From an uncultured Pelagibacteraceae bacterium (GTDB lineage Bacteria; Pseudomonadota; Alphaproteobacteria; Pelagibacterales; Pelagibacteraceae), in the NCBI GenBank assembly GCA_902627045.1, contig CACOHP010000001.1, forward strand, positions 124,001 to 188,000: a stretch of DNA of 64,000 bases, given 5' to 3'. The first letter of the stretch is position 1; every line of letters begins with the position of its first letter. Below are positions 27,776 to 36,980 of the stretch, piece after piece. Below the pieces are notes generated by a model. It searched no databases. It was not told where the DNA came from and saw only the letters and a list, made by a program, of their open reading frames with translations. The translations under genes and the position numbers were made by a program.

Positions 27776-27919
27776 ATGGATGAGCAACTAAGAATAATAT
27801 TAATCATAATTGTTTCTGTATCAATATTTGGTCTATTAGTATTTGTTTTTGTAAAAAATTATATCAAAAACAAAATTAATAATTTAGTTAGAGAAGAAAA
27901 AAAAAATAAACTAAAGTAG
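27776..27919 (+). CDS. 47-aa single-TM small protein
   Basis: MDEQLRIILIIIVSVSIFGLLVFVFVKNYIKNKINNLVREEKKNKLK. Confidence 0.5.
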   Translation: MDEQLRIILIIIVSVSIFGLLVFVFVKNYIKNKINNLVREEKKNKLK

Positions 27920-28474
27920 TCTAATTATTTTTATATAATCATCTTTTTGTAAATCCATGACTTTTTTTGAGGTCTCAAAATCAAATCCATTTCTTGCTAA
28001 TAGAGATATATCTTTTTTATAAAATAATGGACGATTATCCTCTGTTCTAGCAGGACCTATTCTTCTCTTTTTACAAATTTTAATTGCTGAAAAAAAATCT
28101 TGGTCTGAATTATGCTCATTAATTTTATTGACAGTATCCTTAATGAATTTATCTTTTACTCCTTTACCAATTAGATAATTTCTAATTTTATTTATCGAGC
28201 TTCCCCTGCGGATCATACTCTTTGCCTTACTTTCTGAATAAAATTTATCATTTATAAATTTACTTTTCTCTAAATCGGTAAGAACAACATCAATCAAATT
28301 AGTGACATCCTGTTTTTTAATATTTGGTACTGATAATTTTAAATATTTCTTCAATAAATATGTGCGTAATTGTTGTTTAGATGGAGCATATTTATCAACA
28401 TAAGCTAGCGCGAAATTTCTTATTTCATCTACAGTTGCTTGTAATGTTTTTCGTTTATTTCTTATAGGAATCAT
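27911..28474 (-). CDS. recX: Regulatory protein RecX
   Basis: ALAYVDKYAPSKQQLRTYLLKK..., FINDKFYSESKAKSMIRRGSSINKIRNYLIGKGV; RecX-like helical repeats. Confidence 0.82.
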   Translation of the reverse strand: MIPIRNKRKTLQATVDEIRNFALAYVDKYAPSKQQLRTYLLKKYLKLSVPNIKKQDVTNLIDVVLTDLEKSKFINDKFYSESKAKSMIRRGSSINKIRNYLIGKGVKDKFIKDTVNKINEHNSDQDFFSAIKICKKRRIGPARTEDNRPLFYKKDISLLARNGFDFETSKKVMDLQKDDYIKIIRLL

Positions 28475-28502
28475 TGTTAGATTTAATATAATATAATTCT
28501 AA

Positions 28503-28976
28503 ATGATCGAACAAATTTATGCATATTTTACAATTGAAATTCTATATTTTTGGGTAAATTTGGGTGTATTGCCATTCTGGCTAGTATTAATTTTTTTTCC
28601 ATCGTCAAATATAAATAAATTTTTTGTAACTTCTATTCTGCCAATCTTGTTGCTTAGTGGGGTGTATATATTTGCATTATATAAATCTTATTTAAACTCA
28701 TATGATTTTATTAGTAACTTTGAGCTTTACCTAAGTATATCGAATTTATCCAATTTATTTTCAAATAATTTATTTCTTATTTTATTTTGGATACATTTTG
28801 TATCTATAAATTTATTTGTAGGAGGATGGATGGTGAGAGATTCACAAAAGTTATTTATAAACAAAATTCTTGTCGCCTTTCCTTTAATAATAACTTACTT
28901 GATTGGTCCCCTAGGAATATTCATATATTGGTTAATAAGAATATTTTATGCGAAAAGTATAAATTTGTATGAATAA
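28503..28976 (+). CDS. ABA4-like (DUF4281) membrane protein
   Basis: VNLGVLPFWLVLIFFPSS ... FVGGWMVRDSQK ... GPLGIFIYWLIR. Confidence 0.75.
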   Translation: MIEQIYAYFTIEILYFWVNLGVLPFWLVLIFFPSSNINKFFVTSILPILLLSGVYIFALYKSYLNSYDFISNFELYLSISNLSNLFSNNLFLILFWIHFVSINLFVGGWMVRDSQKLFINKILVAFPLIITYLIGPLGIFIYWLIRIFYAKSINLYE

Positions 28977-29547
28977 ATTAATTGATTTTTATTTTGATTT
29001 TATTAGCCCATATTCATATTTAGCCCATAAAAGGATTATAAATCTAAATCAAAGAAAAAATTTTAATTATAAAGGTATATTATTAGGAGGTTTGCACAAA
29101 CTTGGTAATATTACCGCCCCAGCTTTTAACGAGAGAAAAATGAAAAATATGAAGAATGACTGTGTTTTAATAGCAGAAAAAAATGAAATACCTTTTAAAT
29201 GGAATGAAAAATTTCCAATTAATTCTTTGTATCTTATGAGGGGATTTCTTTTAATTAATAAAGGTAAAAAAGATAAATTTTTTGATATTTGCTTTGATGC
29301 ATACTGGAAAGATAATATCGACATATCTAAGGAGGAAAATATTAAAAAAATTTTATCAGATTCTGAAATTGATCAAAATTCATTTTTTACTGGTATAAAA
29401 GAAGAAAAAATTAAAGATAAATTAAAAAATTTAACAAATTTAGCATTCGAAAAAAACATATTTGGTGCTCCAACTTTTATAGTAAATGACAAACTTTTTT
29501 GGGGACAAGATAGACTTGAGTATGCTCTTGATGAGTTTAATTCTTAG
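28969..29547 (+). CDS. 2-hydroxychromene-2-carboxylate isomerase family (DsbA-like) protein
   Basis: IDFYFDFISPYSYLAHKRI ... FGAPTFIVNDKLFWGQDRLEY. Confidence 0.88.
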   Translation: MNKLIDFYFDFISPYSYLAHKRIINLNQRKNFNYKGILLGGLHKLGNITAPAFNERKMKNMKNDCVLIAEKNEIPFKWNEKFPINSLYLMRGFLLINKGKKDKFFDICFDAYWKDNIDISKEENIKKILSDSEIDQNSFFTGIKEEKIKDKLKNLTNLAFEKNIFGAPTFIVNDKLFWGQDRLEYALDEFNS

Positions 29548-29927
29548 GTAATTTTAAATTTACTATTTTTTAACTTACCAAAACCTCCATCAATATGAGA
29601 AACTTTTTCGAACCCCATATCTTTTAAAGTTTTTGCTGCTAAAGCAGATCTCAAACCACCGGCACAAAAAAGAACCATCTCTTTTTTCATGTCCAATTTA
29701 CCCTCTTTAAAATATGGGCTCTCAGGATCTAACCAAAATTCTAGCATACCTCTTGGTATGTGAAATGAATTGTCTATTCTACCTTCGTTCTCAAGTTCCC
29801 TAATATCTCTAATGTCAATCAAATTACATTGGTTATTATTTACTTTATCGAATGCTTGGTCGGCGTTAATAGTTTCAATTTGACTTAAGGCTTCGGAAAC
29901 TAAAGATTTGGAGGACTGAATAACCAT
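29544..29927 (-). CDS. Rhodanese-like domain protein
   Basis: NLIDIRDIRELENEGRI ... MVLFCAGGLRSALAAKTLKDMGF. Confidence 0.92.
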   Translation of the reverse strand: MVIQSSKSLVSEALSQIETINADQAFDKVNNNQCNLIDIRDIRELENEGRIDNSFHIPRGMLEFWLDPESPYFKEGKLDMKKEMVLFCAGGLRSALAAKTLKDMGFEKVSHIDGGFGKLKNSKFKIT

Positions 29928-30059
29928 AAATTAATTATTTAATTATATAACCTTATAATTAAAAAAAAACATAAAAAAACAAATAGTTTACACTCTTAGT
30001 AATAATATTGATAATATAAATAAATTTATTTATTCAAATAAAAATAAGAATTAAAAATA

Positions 30060-31073
30060 GTGAAAAAAATTAAGAAAAATAAATCTTCAAGTTTTTTAAA
30101 AAAATGGTTAATAAAAATAAATCGTAAGATAGGATTTGAGCTAATCGATCAAAATAATTTAACATTTCCAACAAGAGAAAATAACGAGGAACAAAACATT
30201 ACAGAAATAAATAAAAAAATAATAACCTTACCTCTAGGAGAAGTGAAGATAAAAGATGAAGTAAAAAGTTTACTTATTATTTTTAGATCTTTTACGAATG
30301 AAAATAAATTACTTAGTCAGAATAAAAAAAGAATATTTGAAGAAGAAAAAAAAGAGTATACTTTAAGATCTTTAAGATCGATTTGCAGAAATATATCAAG
30401 TTTTAATAAAAAATTTGATGAATTAAGAACTTACCTCAAAATAATAGACGATAATTCTGACAAGAATGTAATTAATCAATTTAATGATATCTGTTCAAAA
30501 GAAAATATCAGTTTTGATATTGAAAAATTGGATAAAGATAAATATTCAGAAAAGCTTCATTTTAAAGATGATCAGAGAATGATTTCACACAATTGTCATA
30601 TAATGCAGTCAAAAAATTTTGCTTTAAAAAAGGATTATGATTTAATTTATTTTGTTGAAGATGATTATATCCATGTAGAAAATGCTATTGAAGAAATGGT
30701 ATGCAGTTATCAAAAATTTTCTTCTCAAATAGAAGATGAGATAATTTTATGTCCATCAGATTATCCATATCTTTACCAAAAATTTGAAAATACTCGAATT
30801 TTAATGGGTTATAAAAAACATTGGAGACAAGTTGAAGAAAGCCTTTGCACATATTTGTTGTCTAAAAAAACGCTTAAAAGATACTGGAATTATTATGAAG
30901 ATATGTTTTTGAATAATTATGATCCATATGAAAAGCCGCTTCATGAATTATATAAAAAAGTTTACTGCTTTTCTCCTATGCCTTCTATAGCGACACATTT
31001 AACAAATATAAACTCTGTGTACGGTTTATCTCCCCAAATTAATTGGAAAAAACTTTGGGATGATAACAAATAA
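30060..31073 (+). CDS. Putative glycosyltransferase-like protein
   Basis: GTG start; DLIYFVEDDYIHVENAIEEM resembles a GT acidic motif; family not firmly recognised. Confidence 0.5.
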   Translation: MKKIKKNKSSSFLKKWLIKINRKIGFELIDQNNLTFPTRENNEEQNITEINKKIITLPLGEVKIKDEVKSLLIIFRSFTNENKLLSQNKKRIFEEEKKEYTLRSLRSICRNISSFNKKFDELRTYLKIIDDNSDKNVINQFNDICSKENISFDIEKLDKDKYSEKLHFKDDQRMISHNCHIMQSKNFALKKDYDLIYFVEDDYIHVENAIEEMVCSYQKFSSQIEDEIILCPSDYPYLYQKFENTRILMGYKKHWRQVEESLCTYLLSKKTLKRYWNYYEDMFLNNYDPYEKPLHELYKKVYCFSPMPSIATHLTNINSVYGLSPQINWKKLWDDNK

Positions 31074-31092
31074 ATACAAAATATGAAAATTT

Positions 31093-31120
31093 AAAAGGCC
31101 CCCAGAGGAAGGGGCCTTTT
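31093..31120. terminator. Bidirectional rho-independent terminator
   Basis: AAAAGGCCCC-cagaggaa-GGGGCCTTTT between convergent 30060+ and amt genes. Confidence 0.9.
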
Positions 31121-31150
31121 ATCTATTTAACTAACTAGAGAGATAAATTG

Positions 31151-32449
31151 TTAATCTCTGATTGCATAGGCTACCACACCTACTTCAGCTTTATCGGTAC
31201 CGAGTTTCTCTGCTTCTTTACTAATTCTTAAGCCTATAGTTGCTTTCATAGTTTTAAAAATTATGTATGAGAGTACAAAACTAAAAGCACAAACTGATAA
31301 AGTTCCAACAAATTGAGAACTAAAAGCTACACCTTTGTTTGTTAAAGGTACAATTAGAGTTCCGAATATTCCAGCAAACATGTGCACTGGTATTGCACCA
31401 ACTACATCATCGAGACCAAAGTTTTCTAACATTTTTGTACCAAAGTACATTATTACAGATCCGATAGAACCAATTAAAATTGCAAAACCTGGAGTTGGAG
31501 TCAGGGGCTCAGCGGTAATCGCTACTAGACCAGCAAGAGCTCCATTCAACATCATTATAACGTCAGTTTTACCACCTAATAGTCTGGATAATACAGCACC
31601 AGTTACAGTTCCTGCTGCCCCAGCTAAGTGAGTGTTAACGGCAATTTTAGAAATGGCTGTTACATCATTAAATGTACCCATTGCTAATTGACTAAAACCA
31701 TTAAATCCAAACCAACCAAACCATAGTAAAAAAGTACCTAAAGTTGTTAATGGAATACTAGAGGCTGCAAAAGGGACCATTATCATTTTATTTCCTGATC
31801 CAGAAAATCTTCCTGTTCTTGCGCCTAAAACAATTACTCCTGCAAGAGCAGCTGCTCCCCCACACGCATGAACAATTGTTGATCCAGCAAAATCAGAAAA
31901 ACCTTGGGCAGCTAACCAGCCACCTCCCCATTGCCATCCCATTGAAATTGGATAAATCAAACCTGACATTAAGACTGCAAACACAAAGAAAGGCCAAATT
32001 TTAATTCTTTCTGCAACTGCTCCTGATACTATAGAAACTGTTGCGCAGACAAACATTGTCTGAAAAAACCAATCTGAACTATCGGAATAGCCAGTTGCAA
32101 TTTTTGAACCTTCGCTCCAAATCTTAAATTTTCCTATATAACCACCTTCTGAAATTCCATAAGCTAAGTTATATCCAACTAAAAAGAAAACTATTGAACA
32201 AATAGCAAATTTGCCCACATTTTTTGCTGCAATTGTTGAAACACTTTTGTTTGTCACTAAGCCACATTCAAGCATACAGAAACCTGCTGCCATAAATGCA
32301 ACTAATACACCACCAATGTAAAAAGCTAGTGAATTAAAGATATACTGTCCCTCAGCTGAAATTGTTGTTTCAGCACTATTTGCTACTCCTGAAAATAAAA
32401 GTAAAAAAGGAGCAACGAAAAAAGACGATTTATTAATTAACTTTGTCAT
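31151..32449 (-). CDS. amt: Ammonium transporter
   Basis: FYIGGVLVAFMAAGFCMLECGLVTNKSV, DFAGSTIVHACGGAAALAGVIVLGARTGRF, GAIPVHMFAGIFGTL. Confidence 0.96.
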   Translation of the reverse strand: MTKLINKSSFFVAPFLLLFSGVANSAETTISAEGQYIFNSLAFYIGGVLVAFMAAGFCMLECGLVTNKSVSTIAAKNVGKFAICSIVFFLVGYNLAYGISEGGYIGKFKIWSEGSKIATGYSDSSDWFFQTMFVCATVSIVSGAVAERIKIWPFFVFAVLMSGLIYPISMGWQWGGGWLAAQGFSDFAGSTIVHACGGAAALAGVIVLGARTGRFSGSGNKMIMVPFAASSIPLTTLGTFLLWFGWFGFNGFSQLAMGTFNDVTAISKIAVNTHLAGAAGTVTGAVLSRLLGGKTDVIMMLNGALAGLVAITAEPLTPTPGFAILIGSIGSVIMYFGTKMLENFGLDDVVGAIPVHMFAGIFGTLIVPLTNKGVAFSSQFVGTLSVCAFSFVLSYIIFKTMKATIGLRISKEAEKLGTDKAEVGVVAYAIRD

Positions 32450-32545
32450 AAGACCTCCCGTTTGATGAAAGTTCTTATATTTTTTTGATTAAAAAAAAAC
32501 TAACGCTGATTAGGAAAATTGGGTATGCAGAATTTGCATATAGTA

Positions 32546-32577
32546 ACAGCCTTAACACAATATTGCGTTAAGGCTGT
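32546..32577. terminator. Hairpin downstream of HU gene
   Basis: ACAGCCTTAAC-acaatattgc-GTTAAGGCTGT perfect inverted repeat; weak T tract. Confidence 0.65.
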
Positions 32578-32585
32578 AAAGACCT

Positions 32586-32861
32586 TTATTTGTTAAAAAC
32601 TTCTTTTAAAGCTTTTGCAGGTAAGAATTTAACCTTTTGTGATGCAGCAATCTGAATTTGCTCACCAGTTCTTGGGTTTCTTCCAACTCTAGCTTTTCTC
32701 TTAGCTACTTTATATGTGCCAAATCCAGCGATTTTCACTGAGTCATCAGCTTTTAAAGCGTCCAAAATAGTGTTGGTAATTGTGTCAAAAGTTCTCTCAG
32801 CATCAGCTTTGCTCAAGTTTAAAGCTCCTGAAAGCTTGACTACTAATTGTTTTTTGTTCAT
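32586..32861 (-). CDS. hup: HU family DNA-binding protein
   Basis: MNKKQLVVKLSGALNLSKADAERTFDTITNTI ... GFGTYKVAKRKARVGRNPRTGEQIQIAASQKVKFLPAKALKE. Confidence 0.96.
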   Translation of the reverse strand: MNKKQLVVKLSGALNLSKADAERTFDTITNTILDALKADDSVKIAGFGTYKVAKRKARVGRNPRTGEQIQIAASQKVKFLPAKALKEVFNK

Positions 32862-33013
32862 TTTAGCTCCGGTTTATTAGGTTATTTACTATCTTTATCA
32901 AAAGTGTTGATAAATCAAGACTTTTTTTAGTGTTTATGAAATACTTATGCACAATATATAGTGTAGTAAAAAAAATGTTGATTTTACTAGCTTTTTTTAT
33001 TTTTTGTAAGATT

Positions 33014-34138
33014 TTATTGTAATACGCCTAGATCCTTTAAATCATTAAATGTTGTAAAAAACATTAATGTTAGGAGTAAAATCATACCGATTCGAAAAAA
33101 GCCTTCCTGAGTTTTTTGCGATAAAGGTCTACCTAAAATTTTTTCAAATGTATAAAACATTAGATGACCCCCATCTAGCATAGGTATCGGAAATAGGTTT
33201 ATTAAGCCTAGACTTATAGAAATGTAGGCCATCATGCTTACAAATGCTAAAAACCCAAATTCAGCAACTTGACCAGATATTTTTGCTATTCTTATAGGGC
33301 CTCCTAACTGAGATGTATCAGCTTTACCTACTATCATATTACCTATGTATTTTAATGATGCAGTGCTAACATAGAAAATTTCATTGGCAGAATGGTAAAG
33401 AGCATTAACAGGTCCCAATTTTACATGATTAATTTCATTATTGTATGCGCCTAATTTAATTCCAACCATTCTTTTTTGTATTTTGTTACCAAGATTATCT
33501 TCACTAAGAACAGTGTCAGGTTTTACTTTTAATATAATTTCTTCAGAAAATCTTTTAACCTTAAAATCTATAATATCAGCTGAAGACATTGTAATATATT
33601 TTGACACATCCATAATACTTTGAACCTCATTACCATCAATTTCTAGAATAATATCATCTTCTTTAAGTCCACCAATCATTGCAGGGCTATTATTTTGGAC
33701 TTCATTAATAACAGCAGGTGTAAAGTCTTTACCAATGAAAGTATAAATTGAAAAAAAAATAAATAACGCAAGAATGAAATTAGCTAGCGGACCACCAAAT
33801 ACTATCCATACCCTTTGATACAATGGTTTAAGAACAAATAACTTTTCTCTATCTTGATCACTATATTGCTTAATTAATTTTTCTTGGTCTGCTTGAGAAA
33901 ATACGTTTCGATCTCCGAAAAATTTTACATAACCACCAAGTGGTATCCAACATAATTTCCATCGCGTACCAGACTTGTCATTCCAACCGAATATTTCTTT
34001 ACCAAATCCAATTGAAAAATCTGTAACACCCACACCATATTTTTTTGCAAAGTAATAATGTCCATATTCATGGATAAAAACAACTATCATTATTAGTACA
34101 AGAAAAGGAATTAAATAACCTAGGATAAATGAAATCAT
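33014..34138 (-). CDS. rseP: RIP metalloprotease RseP
   Basis: VFIHEYGHYYFAKKYGV HExxH, PDZ region NNSPAMIGGLKEDDIILEIDG, FPIPMLDGGHL. Confidence 0.95.
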   Translation of the reverse strand: MISFILGYLIPFLVLIMIVVFIHEYGHYYFAKKYGVGVTDFSIGFGKEIFGWNDKSGTRWKLCWIPLGGYVKFFGDRNVFSQADQEKLIKQYSDQDREKLFVLKPLYQRVWIVFGGPLANFILALFIFFSIYTFIGKDFTPAVINEVQNNSPAMIGGLKEDDIILEIDGNEVQSIMDVSKYITMSSADIIDFKVKRFSEEIILKVKPDTVLSEDNLGNKIQKRMVGIKLGAYNNEINHVKLGPVNALYHSANEIFYVSTASLKYIGNMIVGKADTSQLGGPIRIAKISGQVAEFGFLAFVSMMAYISISLGLINLFPIPMLDGGHLMFYTFEKILGRPLSQKTQEGFFRIGMILLLTLMFFTTFNDLKDLGVLQ

Positions 34139-34764
34139 TTCCTACCTACAATATATTCAAAATTTTGTGTTGTTTCATTAACCTGTAACAATTTAGCACC
34201 ATTTCTTAAATGAAACTTAGTTGCCATATCGGTTAATGGAGATAAAGTTACCAATCTATTTAGATGATTTGATTTTTTTATCTTTTTAAAAACTTCTTTT
34301 ACAATTAATTTTCCACCACCTTTTTTTTTAGACCAAACAGTATATGCAATAGCAATTTGCCCGACACTTTGACCCCTTTGTGCACTTTGTAAAAATGCGT
34401 CGTGACTAAACTTATCTAATTGAACAACATCTTTAGGAACCTTATTTGTAAAAGCAAAACACATTACAGCATGAATTTCATTTTTATATTTAACCCCGTA
34501 TATTTTTCTTCCATAGTTTGTTCTAAAAGAATTATCTAATTCTGGTCTAACCGGATCTTCATTAATATTACATTTTTTTAATTCAACTAGTTCTGCTCCT
34601 TTAATCCAATCAAAAAAATTATTTAAATTTTTACTTATTAGACGTTTGTTCTTTCTCAGTCTTGCTTTAATTCTAGGTTTAAACTTTTTACTATTTTTAG
34701 AAAAATCACTATCTATGTATTTAGCGCTAAGTTTATTTCTTACATTTTTTAAAATTTCTCGCAT
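34135..34764 (-). CDS. Putative GNAT-like protein (209 aa)
   Basis: Basic N-terminus; C-terminal VGQIAIAYTVWSKKKGGGKLIVKEVFKKIKK...LSPLTDMATKFHLRNGAKLL resembles a GNAT fold. Confidence 0.5.
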   Translation of the reverse strand: MREILKNVRNKLSAKYIDSDFSKNSKKFKPRIKARLRKNKRLISKNLNNFFDWIKGAELVELKKCNINEDPVRPELDNSFRTNYGRKIYGVKYKNEIHAVMCFAFTNKVPKDVVQLDKFSHDAFLQSAQRGQSVGQIAIAYTVWSKKKGGGKLIVKEVFKKIKKSNHLNRLVTLSPLTDMATKFHLRNGAKLLQVNETTQNFEYIVGRK

Positions 34765-34781
34765 AATTTATTTCTCTCAAC

Positions 34782-34946
34782 CTAAAAATATAAAAGTATC
34801 AATATTATTAATAGAACAATAATTGCCATACCTATAACAATTAAGTTCATTTTTAAGTTAAATTTTGCCTGAATAATTTCACATATCTTTTCCCAAAAAA
34901 GTACTATCAAAAATACTATTATTGCTGGAATTATAAATTTTATCAT
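34782..34946 (-). CDS. 54-aa small membrane protein
   Basis: Manual reading: MIKFIIPAIIVFLIVLFWEKICEIIQAKFNLKMNLIVIGMAIIVLLIILILLYF. Confidence 0.45.
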   Translation of the reverse strand: MIKFIIPAIIVFLIVLFWEKICEIIQAKFNLKMNLIVIGMAIIVLLIILILLYF

Positions 34947-34966
34947 TAAATTTTAATTATATCTTG

Positions 34967-36658
34967 TTAATTATCGTTAACGTAAACCGAAACACCTCTA
35001 GTATTAATATCTACATCAAATTTTTTATGTAAAGGTGGAAAGGCTCTTTGAGAACAATCTAATCTGTCACACGTTCTGCATGAAACACCAATAGGTATTT
35101 CAGTTTTTTTATCCGATATATCTAAATTTTCTGTATAAACGAATTCTTTTGCATATTTAGCTTCACATCCTAAACCAATCGATAAAATACTTTTAGATTG
35201 CCCATATCTTCCAACTCCTTTTTCAACAGTTTTTGCAATACAAACATATTTTTCTCCATTGGTCATTTTACTTACTGCAGCTTGAATAACACCAGGGCGG
35301 GTAAATGCAGAATAAACATTCCACCTTGGACATGCTCCCCCATATCTTGGGATTTCAATACCAGATAAAGAAAATCTTTTTGATATATTGCCCGCCATAT
35401 CTACTCTTAAAAAATGAAATGGGATTCCAGGTAATTTTGGATCTTGCAAACAAGTTACTCTATGTGCAACTTGCTCAAATGAAGTGGCAAAAGTATTTTG
35501 CAAAAGTTGAAGATCATATTTAAGTTTTTTACATTCAGAATGAAAAAGATTGTAAGGCATTAATATTGCTGCTCCACAATAATTCAATAAAGCTATCTGT
35601 GTTAATCTTTTAGACTCATTTGATGGAAATTTAAATTTAGATAAATAATCTTCAATAATATCAATTGCACCCTCTTGTGCAATTTGAGCTGCCGCGTGTA
35701 ATTTCTTAGTTTCTAGAGAATTGTAATCACTTAATAGTAATTCCTTATTTTCTTTATTATAGACTTTAGAAAATGGTTTTGTTTCCTCTGGAATGATATC
35801 TTTTACTGTAATGCTAAATTCTTTTTTTAAAAAATCACATAGAGCAATATATCTTGTTCTGTTATTTTTTTGGACTTTCTTAAAAATATCGTTAGCAAAT
35901 TCCTCAAGTTTAGGAAAATAATTTCTATTTTCCTGCAAAAAGTCTGAAATAACCTCACCAGGGAAGGATGTTTTTCTATTATCTATAATTTTACCTGAAA
36001 TATTTTCTACTTTATTTACTATTTCATGATCTTTTTGTTTATAATTATCTCCTAATTTTATTAGAGCCTTTGCAATCTTTGGGTTGGAACTAACTAAATC
36101 CTTGACCTCAGGACCTAAAATATCAAGGTCTTCAAACAATTGATCATCTAAAAGCTCTGAAATATCATTTTCTAAATTTAAATCACTTTTACTTGTTAAG
36201 TCTGATAAATCTATTCGCAACTCTTTGCTAATTTTTATAAGTAAATTACCATCAATTTTTCTCTTACCTGCCTCAATTAAATTAAGATAACTTGGAGATA
36301 TTCCAAGTTGCTCAGCAAACTTATTTGCTTGCAATCCTAGCTGACGTCTAAAAGCTTTAACTTTTGGTCCTATCTTAAGATCTAAATTTTTTAAGTCTTT
36401 ATTCTTTGAAAATTTCGTAATTGCAATTTTAGAATTTCTAATATCAATCTCTTGCTCATTTTTAAGATCAGACAATTCAATTCTAAGTTCCTGACAAATT
36501 TTTAAAAGCAATTCTCCATCTATAGTTCTTTTCCCATTTTCTATTAGGTTTAAATAACTGGGAGAAATATTTAATTGACTAGCTAATTTTTTCGCTTGCA
36601 AACCTAGTTTTATTCTAAAATTCTTTAAATTTAGCCCGATTTTACTATCAATTTTCAT
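34967..36658 (-). CDS. XRE-family regulator with tandem duplicated HTH plus short-chain fatty acyl regulator C-terminal region (RamB/ScfR-like)
   Basis: Two HTH copies: KIGLNLKNFRIKLGLQAKKLASQLNISPSYLNLIENGKRTIDGELLLKICQELRIELSDL and KIGPKVKAFRRQLGLQANKFAEQLGISPSYLNLIEAGKRKIDGNLLIKISKELRIDLSDL; C-terminal GVSCRTCDRLDCSQRAFPPL; divergent from aceA. Confidence 0.88.
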   Translation of the reverse strand: MKIDSKIGLNLKNFRIKLGLQAKKLASQLNISPSYLNLIENGKRTIDGELLLKICQELRIELSDLKNEQEIDIRNSKIAITKFSKNKDLKNLDLKIGPKVKAFRRQLGLQANKFAEQLGISPSYLNLIEAGKRKIDGNLLIKISKELRIDLSDLTSKSDLNLENDISELLDDQLFEDLDILGPEVKDLVSSNPKIAKALIKLGDNYKQKDHEIVNKVENISGKIIDNRKTSFPGEVISDFLQENRNYFPKLEEFANDIFKKVQKNNRTRYIALCDFLKKEFSITVKDIIPEETKPFSKVYNKENKELLLSDYNSLETKKLHAAAQIAQEGAIDIIEDYLSKFKFPSNESKRLTQIALLNYCGAAILMPYNLFHSECKKLKYDLQLLQNTFATSFEQVAHRVTCLQDPKLPGIPFHFLRVDMAGNISKRFSLSGIEIPRYGGACPRWNVYSAFTRPGVIQAAVSKMTNGEKYVCIAKTVEKGVGRYGQSKSILSIGLGCEAKYAKEFVYTENLDISDKKTEIPIGVSCRTCDRLDCSQRAFPPLHKKFDVDINTRGVSVYVNDN

Positions 36659-36661
36659 AAC

Positions 36662-36753
36662 TTTGTAAATTTTGTAAATTATAATTTACAAAAAATTAAC
36701 TCAATTTACAAGTAAAATAGCTATTTTTAGTAGATTTTGTAAATTCTGTAAAT
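36662..36753. promoter_or_regulatory. Operator cluster of six TTTGTAAAT boxes in the regulator/aceA intergenic region
   Basis: TTTGTAAAT at 36662-36670, 36671-36679, 36736-36744; TCTGTAAAT at 36745-36753; inverted ATTTACAAA at 36684-36692 and ATTTACAAG at 36704-36712. Confidence 0.8.
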
Positions 36754-36766
36754 TATAAGCTTAGTT

Positions 36767-36928
36767 ATGGAAAATAAACTTAAAAACAAAGAAAATGAGG
36801 CTCAAATCATTAATCATGAGGACCTTGCTAAACATAATAACAGAGGTACCTACATGAGAGACGATCATTGTGATTGGGGTTCAAGTGGAATGCAAGATCT
36901 AGTTGAGACCCTTAAAGAGTCAAACTAG
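36767..36928 (+). CDS. 53-aa small protein between operator and aceA
   Basis: Manual reading: MENKLKNKENEAQIINHEDLAKHNNRGTYMRDDHCDWGSSGMQDLVETLKESN. Confidence 0.55.
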   Translation: MENKLKNKENEAQIINHEDLAKHNNRGTYMRDDHCDWGSSGMQDLVETLKESN

Positions 36929-36980
36929 TTTAATTTCCGCCATCTCACTTTCATAGCAAAATTTAAAAAGGAAAACACAA

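Noticed and set aside
31335-32004. Plus-strand ORFs (98 and 61 aa) inside amt
   Set aside because: Antisense shadow ORFs of a conserved transporter gene.
36661-36980. Glycine or other riboswitch upstream of aceA
   Set aside because: Region is filled by TTTGTAAAT boxes and a small ORF; no recognisable aptamer core seen by eye.
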